5,106 bases of DNA from Paracoccaceae bacterium (GTDB lineage: Bacteria > Pseudomonadota > Alphaproteobacteria > Rhodobacterales > Rhodobacteraceae): positions 1 to 5,106 of the forward strand of contig NVQY01000248.1 in the NCBI GenBank assembly GCA_002400675.1. The letters are read 5' to 3'. Positions 1 through 4,975 of this stretch are shown in pieces (position 1 is the stretch's first letter; each line of letters begins with the position of its first letter). Under the pieces are notes generated by a model. The model saw only the letters and a program-made list of their open reading frames with translations. It did not search any database and was not told the origin of the DNA. Both the position numbers and the translations under genes were made by a program.

Positions 1-822
1 GATTTGGCGACCTTCTGGACCTCGCCCGACATGCACGCCGAATCCGCGACTGATCTTGTGGACCGGGGCTATACGGCGGTGAAATTCGACCCTTCTGGTC
101 CCTATACCATGCGCGGCGGGCACATGCCGGCGATGCGCGATATCACCACCTCGGTTGCCATATGCCGGGCTGTGCGCGAGGCGGTCGGGGATCGCGCCGA
201 TCTGTTGTTTGGCACCCATGGTCAGTTCTCGACTGCCGGGGCGATCCGGCTGGGGCAGGCGATCGAGCCGTTTCAGCCGTTGTGGTTCGAAGAACCCACC
301 CCGCCAGACAACCCGGCCGAGATGGCCAAGGTCGCGCGCGCCGTGCGTATCCCCGTGGCCACCGGCGAACGGTTAACCACCAGGGTCGAATTTGGCGAGG
401 TCTTGCGACAGGGCGCGGCCACCATCCTGCAACCGGCGCTTGGGCGCGCGGGCGGCATCTGGGAGGGTAAAAAGATCGCCATCCTCGCTGAGGCCTACAA
501 TGCACAGATGGCCCCGCATCTATATGCCGGGCCGGTGGAATGGGCGGCAAATATCCAACTGGCGGCGTCGATTCCCAATATCCTGATGGCCGAAACCATT
601 GAAACGCCGTTCCATTCCGCGCTGATCCGCGACGCCATTAGGGTCGAGGATGGCTATGTCACCGTGCCCGACACCCCCGGTCTGGGCATTGATGTGGACG
701 AGGGTCTGGCCCGCGCGCACCCCTATCAGGGCGATGGGTTACACCTGCAAATGCAGGAGCAAAGTTGCGACTATTCCGCCGCGAACTTGTTTATGGGCGG
801 TGCGCCGCCACGCAAGGGGTGA
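1..822 (+). CDS. Mandelate racemase/muconate lactonizing enzyme family protein (sugar-acid dehydratase-like), 5' truncated by window edge
   Basis: This is the C-terminal 273 residues of an enolase-superfamily enzyme. Family members are about 390-400 residues, so roughly the first 120, with the capping domain, lie outside the window. The reading frame is open from base 1, so the TTG at 4 is not a real start. Visible barrel motifs (fragment numbering) are: AVKFDP with the second-strand Lys at 28; LLFGTHGQF with His73 at the third strand; WFEEP with Glu97/98 at the fourth; ATGER with Glu123 at the fifth; and APHLYAGP with His173. His73 and His173 line up with the acid/base histidines of D-galactonate dehydratase (DgoD), which suggests dehydration of an aldonate or similar sugar acid in the cytoplasm. 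The usual metal-binding Asp of the third strand is Gly71 here. The substrate cannot be assigned. The superfamily call is secure; the galactonate-dehydratase-like label is inference. The next gene is 60 bases downstream on the same strand. Confidence 0.9.
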   Translation, partial: DLATFWTSPDMHAESATDLVDRGYTAVKFDPSGPYTMRGGHMPAMRDITTSVAICRAVREAVGDRADLLFGTHGQFSTAGAIRLGQAIEPFQPLWFEEPTPPDNPAEMAKVARAVRIPVATGERLTTRVEFGEVLRQGAATILQPALGRAGGIWEGKKIAILAEAYNAQMAPHLYAGPVEWAANIQLAASIPNILMAETIETPFHSALIRDAIRVEDGYVTVPDTPGLGIDVDEGLARAHPYQGDGLHLQMQEQSCDYSAANLFMGGAPPRKG

Positions 823-882
823 CAGAGGCATGCAAATTGGGGCAATATAGTGCAAAATGTGAATATAAGGATCGCTAGTCCC

Positions 883-1239
883 GTGACTGTTCAGACATCT
901 TCGCCCGCTGTGGCCCCAAGTATGGATGCAAATACCCCGGCAGAAATGGCCTCGCAGGCCACGGACGCCGCCGCCTATCTCAAGACGCTGGCGCACGAAG
1001 GTCGGTTGATGATTCTGTGCCATCTGGGCACCGGCGAGAAATCGGTTGGCGAGTTGGAAGATATGCTAAGCGTACGTCAGGCCGCCGTCAGTCAGATGCT
1101 TGCCCGCTTGCGCGACGAAGGGCTGGTCAGCACAAGGCGCGATGGCAAGACGATTTATTATTCGCTGTCCGACGACAAGACCAGTCAGGTGATCGGCCTG
1201 TTGTATTCGCTGTTCTGCGGGCGCGAAAACGCAGCCTAA
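883..1239 (+). CDS. ArsR-family transcriptional repressor, SqrR/BigR-like (reactive-sulfur-sensing type)
   Basis: This is a small winged-helix DNA-binding protein. From the GTG at 883 it is 118 residues. The helix-turn-helix lies in the stretch from SVGELEDML through RQAAVSQMLARLRDEGLV, followed by a wing, RRDGKTIYYSL. Two cysteines sit in LMILCHL (residue 46) and LLYSLFC (residue 112). Their 66-residue separation is the one I recall for the disulfide/persulfide pair of SqrR (C41/C107) and BigR (C42/C108). The metal motifs of classic ArsR/SmtB sensors (CxC in helix 3, the Asp/His set in helix 5) are absent. A role as a sulfide- or persulfide-responsive repressor follows from the family. I chose 883 because AAGGA lies at 867-871 and because this start best matches the family N-terminus. 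A GTG at 850 (129 residues, weak GGGG upstream) and an ATG at 922 (no ribosome site) are alternatives. No sqr, dioxygenase or YeeE-type gene is in view, so its targets are unknown. Confidence 0.88.
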   Translation: MTVQTSSPAVAPSMDANTPAEMASQATDAAAYLKTLAHEGRLMILCHLGTGEKSVGELEDMLSVRQAAVSQMLARLRDEGLVSTRRDGKTIYYSLSDDKTSQVIGLLYSLFCGRENAA

Positions 1240-1261
1240 GGCGAATAGAATGCACCCCGCC

Positions 1262-2431
1262 CTAAAGCCGCGCCAACAGATCTGCCGTCGGCCACGCGTC
1301 TGCCGGCAATCCCAACCGGGTCTGTTCGGCCTGCACCGCAAGCCGGGTGCGCGCGCCTAAGATACCGTCAACCTTGCCCACATCATACCCACGCGCCACC
1401 AGCTTTTTCTGAAGCTGTTTCATCTGTCCACCACTTAACCCTTGTTCCGGCTTGCCCGCGTCATAGATCGCGCCACCTTCCAGACGGTTGGCAAAATAGG
1501 CGGCCGTCAGAACATAGACAAAGCTCTGATTCCACTCGAAATAAACCTTAAAGTTCGGATAGGCGATAAACGCCGGCCCCTTGCGCCCCTGTGGCAGAAT
1601 AATCGACGCCTGCAAGCCCGACGCACCCAGTTTGCCGTTGCGTGGCTTGACGCCCTGTCTGGCCCAGTCGCGCACGCTTAGACTTTGGGACGGGCCGGTT
1701 TTTGACCAGTCCAGATTCTTTGGCAGGCGGACTTCTTGCAGCCACGGCTCGCCCGCGCGCCAACCCAGCGACGACAGCATCTTGGCCCCGGACATCAGCG
1801 CATCAGGCGCCGAGGTTTTCAGGCTGACCTTGCCGTCCCCGTCGCCGTCGGTGCCGTTTTCCAGAATGTCGCGTGGCAGCATCTGCACCATGCCGATCTC
1901 TCCGGCCCAGGCCCCTGTGGTGCGGGCGGGGTCGAAATTGCCCTGTTCATACAACTCCAGCGCGGCAAAAACCTGTGGGCGGAACAAGGCCGGGCGGCGG
2001 CAATCATGCGATAGGGTAACCAGCGCGTTCAGCGTGTTGAAATCGCCCTGAAACCCGCCGTAATCGGTCTCAAATGCCCAGAATGCCAACAGAACGCCGC
2101 GTGACACGCCGTATTGCGCCTCAATCCGGTCGAACACCGCGTCGTATTTGCGCGACATCGCCTTGCCCTTGTCAATCCGGTTCTGTGAAATCAACCGTCG
2201 GGAAAATTCGACAAATGGTTTCTGGAACACGCCTTGCGCGCGGTCGGCCTTGATAACCTTTGAGTCCTTTTTCACGTTGCGAAAGAACGCATCAACCGTG
2301 GCGCGGTCGTGCCCGGCCTTGACGGCTTCGGTTTTCAGGTCGGTGACAAAGCCGGAAAATGACTGGTCGCATTGGGCAAATACAGGGGTGGAAAATACCA
2401 GAGCAGCCGCAAGGGCCGGAAATAAACGCAT
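1262..2431 (-). CDS. Lytic murein transglycosylase, MltB type, with C-terminal peptidoglycan-binding domain
   Basis: This 389-residue exported enzyme would cleave the MurNAc-GlcNAc bond of peptidoglycan in the periplasm, forming 1,6-anhydro-MurNAc ends. Residues 1-19 form a signal peptide ending in PVFA, with probable cleavage before Gln20. The following Cys21 is not in a lipobox, so unlike E. coli MltB it is probably soluble. The SLT_2/MltB_2-like catalytic domain runs from about residue 22 to 320. Its catalytic Glu121 is in AFWAFETDYG, and the GxxGxxQ segment is GEIGMVQMLP (177-186). An Asp-rich loop, DGDGDGK (195-201), resembles the calcium-binding EF-hand site of Slt35. Residues about 331-389 (GGQMKQLQKKL, then VDGILGARTRLAV) form a PG_binding_1 domain. 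The start is supported by AAGGA nine bases upstream (complement of 2441-2445). It follows cobD by 26 bases on the same strand and is probably co-transcribed with it. It converges on the ArsR-like gene with only 22 bases between. Confidence 0.93.
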   Translation of the reverse strand: MRLFPALAAALVFSTPVFAQCDQSFSGFVTDLKTEAVKAGHDRATVDAFFRNVKKDSKVIKADRAQGVFQKPFVEFSRRLISQNRIDKGKAMSRKYDAVFDRIEAQYGVSRGVLLAFWAFETDYGGFQGDFNTLNALVTLSHDCRRPALFRPQVFAALELYEQGNFDPARTTGAWAGEIGMVQMLPRDILENGTDGDGDGKVSLKTSAPDALMSGAKMLSSLGWRAGEPWLQEVRLPKNLDWSKTGPSQSLSVRDWARQGVKPRNGKLGASGLQASIILPQGRKGPAFIAYPNFKVYFEWNQSFVYVLTAAYFANRLEGGAIYDAGKPEQGLSGGQMKQLQKKLVARGYDVGKVDGILGARTRLAVQAEQTRLGLPADAWPTADLLARL

Positions 2432-2457
2432 GTAACAACTTCCTTAAACAACAGATG

Positions 2458-3366
2458 TCACAATAACGCCTGCCAGAAAGCAATGACAATGCCAAGTATC
2501 AGCACAAGCCCCCACACTTTCCACAGCATGGCAACGCTGGCCTCTATGTCATCCGGACCGATATCGCGCCGCGCCGCGCCGTTGACCCAAGCCAGATCGC
2601 GCATCTTACCGTCGTAACTGCGTGGGCCGGCCAGTGCGATATCCAGCGCGCGCGCCATTGCTGCCTCGGGCCAGCCGGCGTTGGGGGATCGGTGCTTGCG
2701 GGCGTCCGCCACAATGGCGGGCCACGCGCCTAGCTGCCCCGACAGGACGGCGATCATCAGCGCGGTCAGGCGCGCTGGGATCAGGTTCAACACATCATCC
2801 AGCCGCGCCGCCGCCTTGCCAAACGCCTCGTAACGGTCGTTGCGGTACCCGATCATGCTGTCGGCGGTGTTGATCACCTTATAGACCAACAGCCCCGGCA
2901 CCCCGGCGACCACGAACCAGAATATCGGCGCGATGACCCCGTCGCTCAGGTTCTCTGCGGCGCTTTCGATGGCGCTGCGTGCAACCTGCGCCACCGACAT
3001 CTCTGCGCAATCGCGACTGACGATTTGCGCCACGGCCCCGCGCCCGGCCTGTGTTGATTGTCGCAGGGCGGTGGCCACTTCGCCAACATGTTCACAAAGC
3101 GAGCGTTGGGCCAGAAGGATCGCCAGCGTGATGATTTCCGCAACCACCCCCAACTGGCCAATGATCAACCCCAGCGCAATCGCCCCGGCCACCAGCAGGG
3201 CAACCGCCACGAGTCCCCGGATGCGCCGGGACGGGCCAACGTTCAAGCGCCGATCAAGCCAGCCAACCGCCCGCCCCATCACCACCGCCGGATGCGGCAG
3301 CCGCGACCAAAGCCAGCGGGGTTCCCCCAACGCGGCGTCCAGCAACAAGGCAAGGATCAAAGTCAT
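2458..3366 (-). CDS. cobD: Adenosylcobinamide-phosphate synthase (CbiB/CobD), cobalamin biosynthesis membrane protein
   Basis: This 302-residue polytopic inner-membrane protein belongs to the CbiB/CobD family, which joins adenosylcobyric acid to aminopropanol or its phosphate to give adenosylcobinamide (phosphate) late in B12 synthesis. Family signatures are clear: N-terminal [14 protein letters not shown] with [28 protein letters not shown] near residues 134-150; [18 protein letters not shown] near 162-179; [11 protein letters not shown] near 190-200; and [15 protein letters not shown] near 227-240. Hydrophobic segments lie at about 52-88, 145-163, 200-215 and 284-302. I take the ATG at 3366; the TTG directly before it is less likely because GGAAAA (complement of 3373-3378) sits six bases from the ATG. 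The usual partner cobC is not adjacent; the mltB-type gene follows instead. No B12-riboswitch signature (GCCACTG-type box) is seen in the bases upstream. Note that the name cobD also denotes an unrelated Salmonella decarboxylase. Confidence 0.95.
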   Translation of the reverse strand: MTLILALLLDAALGEPRWLWSRLPHPAVVMGRAVGWLDRRLNVGPSRRIRGLVAVALLVAGAIALGLIIGQLGVVAEIITLAILLAQRSLCEHVGEVATALRQSTQAGRGAVAQIVSRDCAEMSVAQVARSAIESAAENLSDGVIAPIFWFVVAGVPGLLVYKVINTADSMIGYRNDRYEAFGKAAARLDDVLNLIPARLTALMIAVLSGQLGAWPAIVADARKHRSPNAGWPEAAMARALDIALAGPRSYDGKMRDLAWVNGAARRDIGPDDIEASVAMLWKVWGLVLILGIVIAFWQALL

Positions 3367-3442
3367 CAAAGGTTTTCCGGACTGGTCAGGTCATGGCTTT
3401 TGCCAAAGGGGTGGCGGCCCTTGCGGTTCAAGCGGAAAAGCG

Positions 3443-3476
3443 CCGGATATGCAAGTATCGACATATTAGCATCCGG
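3443..3476. repeat. Imperfect inverted repeat in the cobD/receiver intergenic region
   Basis: CCGGAT at 3443-3448 is matched by ATCCGG at 3471-3476. If the AT at 3449-3450 is bulged, the arms extend by GC (3451-3452) against GC (3469-3470). The AT-rich centre is about 16 bases. It lies between two divergent genes, about 75 bases upstream of cobD and about 100 upstream of the receiver gene. It could be an operator or a leader hairpin for cobD. No T-run follows on either strand, so a terminator is unlikely. It may be chance. Confidence 0.3.
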
Positions 3477-3482
3477 GCCTTA

Positions 3483-3511
3483 TTGGTTCGTTAATCATTT
3501 GTTAAGATAAT
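3483..3511 (+). promoter_or_regulatory. Candidate promoter for the receiver gene
   Basis: TTGGTT (3483-3488) and GATAAT (3506-3511) are separated by 17 bases. The -10 matches the sigma-70 consensus at five of six positions, while the -35 matches only the leading TTG. The pair would start transcription near 3518 and give a leader of about 60 bases before the ATG at 3578. The CtrA-like palindrome fills the spacer, so a regulator bound there would touch both elements. This is a sequence-match prediction only. Confidence 0.4.
3491..3505. promoter_or_regulatory. CtrA-type binding site, TTAA-N7-TTAA
   Basis: TTAA at 3491-3494 and TTAA at 3502-3505 are separated by exactly seven bases (TCATTTG). 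This is the full binding motif of the alphaproteobacterial cell-cycle and motility regulator CtrA. The right half reads GTTAAG, one base short of the preferred GTTAAC. It ends 72 bases before the receiver start and lies in the cobD/receiver divergent gap, so it could act on either gene. The motif is rare by chance in DNA this GC-rich, though the intergenic stretch is locally AT-rich. Confidence 0.5.
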
Positions 3512-3577
3512 GGTCACATCACCAACAGTAGGGGAATGGCGAGAATTTTACTCACTCCAAACGCCAAGTATCGTTGA

Positions 3578-3940
3578 ATGAATGTTTTGATCGTTGAAAG
3601 TAAGCAAGAGCTGGGAATGCTTTGGCAGCGGCACCTGGAACGAATGGGTGCATCGGTGACCCTGGCGCAAAGCCAGGAGGCGGCGATTCTTGCGCTGTGC
3701 GGTAGTGATTTCAACATTATCGTGCTGGATTTGGTGCTGGATCAGGGCAGCGCGCTGGCGGTGTCGGACTTTGCCAGTTACCGCCGCCCCGAGACCCGCG
3801 TGATCTTTGTCACCAACACCAGTTTCTTTTCCGACGGGTCGATATTTGCCCACAGCCCCAACGCCTGCGCCTATGTGCAAAGCGGCACACCACCCGAAGA
3901 TTTAGCAGCAATGGTAGAGCATTACGCGGCGACGCGCTAA
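3578..3940 (+). CDS. Stand-alone response-regulator receiver-domain protein, degenerate active site
   Basis: This 120-residue protein consists of a single CheY-like receiver fold with no output domain. It starts directly at the first strand (MNVLIVES). Asp51 in IIVLDLVLDQGS is the probable phospho-acceptor, and Thr79 in VIFVTN is the switch Thr at the fourth strand. Two standard features are altered. The paired acidic residues after the first strand are reduced to Glu7-Ser8. The Lys-Pro after the fifth strand is replaced in AYVQSGTPPEDL, with Ser102 at the Lys position. Phosphorylation may therefore be weak or absent, and the protein may work by binding a partner. The segment FFSDGSIFAHSPNACAYVQ is unusual for CheY-like proteins; I believe it marks a Rhodobacteraceae subfamily. 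The start lacks a clear Shine-Dalgarno sequence but fits the fold exactly. A CtrA-like site lies 72 bases upstream. The stop overlaps that of the convergent glutathione transferase gene. Confidence 0.85.
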   Translation: MNVLIVESKQELGMLWQRHLERMGASVTLAQSQEAAILALCGSDFNIIVLDLVLDQGSALAVSDFASYRRPETRVIFVTNTSFFSDGSIFAHSPNACAYVQSGTPPEDLAAMVEHYAATR

Positions 3941-4911
3941 CCCCGCCCGTGCGGTTCCATGTGGTCCAGCACCGGGTTTATCGGGATGATCCGGTTGGGA
4001 TTAATCGTGTCGTGGCTATAGTGATAATGGCGCACGATATGGTGCATTCCCACGGTTTCAGCCACGCCGGGCCACTGATACAACTCGCGGGTAAAGCCCC
4101 AGATGTTGGGATAGTCGATCACCCGGCTGCGGTTACATTTAAAGTGCAGATGATAGACCGGATCGAACCGGATCAGGGTGGTGAACAGCCGCCAGTCGGC
4201 CTCGGTTATCAGCTCGCCCATCAGGTAGCGATTGTGCGCCAGATGTGATTCGATCCAGTCAAGGGTTTCAAATAACGGCCCAACAGCGGCGTCATAGGCG
4301 TTTTGGCTGGTGGCAAATCCACATTTATAGACGCCATTGTTGACCGAATCGTAAATCTTTGTGTTCATAACCTCTATTTTTTCGCGCAATTCTTTGGGCC
4401 AATAATCATCCGTATTGCCCGTCAGATCGTCAAAGGCGGAATTGAACATGCGGATAATTTCCGAACTCTCATTAGACACGATGGTTTTCCGCTCTTTGTC
4501 CCACAGGATCGGCACGGTCACGCGGCCACTGAAACCGGGATCGGCGCGGGTGTAAATCTGATGCGCAAACTCGGCCCCAAACAGGGCGTCGCCGGTTGCC
4601 CCGTGGTCATCCCGCGCAAAGGTCCAGCCATCCGACAGCATATCGGGATGAACCACTGAAATGTCGATAATATCCTGCAAATCCTTGAGGTTGCGAAAGA
4701 TCAGCGTGCGATGCGCCCAGGGGCAGGCAAGGCTGACATACAGATGATACCGCCCCGCTTGCGCGGTGAACCCAGCCTCTCCCGAAGGGCCGGGGCTGCC
4801 GTCGGCGGTTATCCAGTTGCGAAACTGCGAATCGGCCCGGCGGAATGCACCGTTTGATTGCTTGGTCTCGTACCATTTGTCCTGCCATACACCGTCAACC
4901 AGCAATCCCAT
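3937..4911 (-). CDS. Glutathionyl-hydroquinone reductase (Xi-class glutathione S-transferase, YqjG/PcpF family)
   Basis: This 324-residue cytoplasmic enzyme matches the usual length of the family (E. coli YqjG is 328). It would reduce glutathionyl-hydroquinones using glutathione, releasing hydroquinone and GSSG. The N-terminal thioredoxin-like domain carries the nucleophile Cys63 in SLACPWAHR, then VPILWDK at 133-139 and the glutathione-contact NES at 147-149. The helical C-terminal domain has NNGVYKCGFA (191-200), RYLMGELITEADWRL (228-242), and the family stretch TLIRFDPVYHLHFKCN (245-260), followed by YPNIWGFTRELYQ. The start is supported by AAAGGAG (AAGGA as the complement of 4921-4925, nine bases from the ATG). 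It stands alone on its strand, with a leader containing a short upstream ORF. Its TAG interlocks with the TAA of the receiver gene, leaving no room for a dedicated terminator. The family call is firm; the physiological quinone is unknown. Confidence 0.95.
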   Translation of the reverse strand: MGLLVDGVWQDKWYETKQSNGAFRRADSQFRNWITADGSPGPSGEAGFTAQAGRYHLYVSLACPWAHRTLIFRNLKDLQDIIDISVVHPDMLSDGWTFARDDHGATGDALFGAEFAHQIYTRADPGFSGRVTVPILWDKERKTIVSNESSEIIRMFNSAFDDLTGNTDDYWPKELREKIEVMNTKIYDSVNNGVYKCGFATSQNAYDAAVGPLFETLDWIESHLAHNRYLMGELITEADWRLFTTLIRFDPVYHLHFKCNRSRVIDYPNIWGFTRELYQWPGVAETVGMHHIVRHYHYSHDTINPNRIIPINPVLDHMEPHGRG

Positions 4912-4948
4912 GTCGTACGCTCCTTTGTTTGATCTGCGTGGCTGAAAC

Positions 4949-4975
4949 CTAGGGCGCGCCGGCCGACTTGGCCAT
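4949..4975 (-). CDS. Candidate leader peptide / upstream ORF (8 codons) before the glutathione transferase gene
   Basis: On the minus strand an ATG at 4975 opens the frame M-A-K-S-A-G-A-P and stops at TAG (4949-4951). A strong Shine-Dalgarno GGAGG (complement of 4982-4986) precedes it at the ideal spacing of six bases. The stop lies 37 bases before the ATG of the glutathione transferase, whose own AAGGA sits in between. The peptide has no Cys, aromatic or codon run that would point to a classic attenuator. It could tune translation of the downstream gene or be chance in GC-rich leader DNA. Nothing known matches. Confidence 0.3.
   Translation of the reverse strand: MAKSAGAP

Noticed and set aside
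1240..1262. Bidirectional terminator between the ArsR-like and transglycosylase genes
   Set aside because: Only a four-base GGCG/CGCC pairing is present and there is no T-run.
1581..2051. Long plus-strand ORF antisense to the lytic transglycosylase gene
   Set aside because: It is a shadow of a high-GC gene with low-complexity, Arg/Ser/Pro-rich translation and no ribosome site. The minus-strand gene has a signal peptide and clear domains.
2369..2383. Lipoprotein signal in the lytic transglycosylase (Cys21)
   Set aside because: The residues before the Cys are Val-Phe-Ala-Gln. A Gln at -1 does not fit a lipobox, while PVFA before Gln20 fits signal peptidase I.
2933..3510. Overlapping plus-strand ORFs (178 and 150 codons) antisense to cobD
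   Set aside because: They are out-of-frame shadows of cobD with no domain and atypical composition.
3367..3577. Cobalamin riboswitch upstream of cobD
   Set aside because: No GCCACTG-type B12 box or matching conserved core is visible on the minus strand, and the space to the ATG is short for the full structure.
4947..4972. Cluster of GC-rich palindromes (CCTAGG, GGCGCGCC, GCCGGC, CGGCCG) as a possible recombination site
   Set aside because: These are short overlapping restriction-like palindromes expected in GC-rich DNA, with no duplicated flanks, integrase or insertion boundary.
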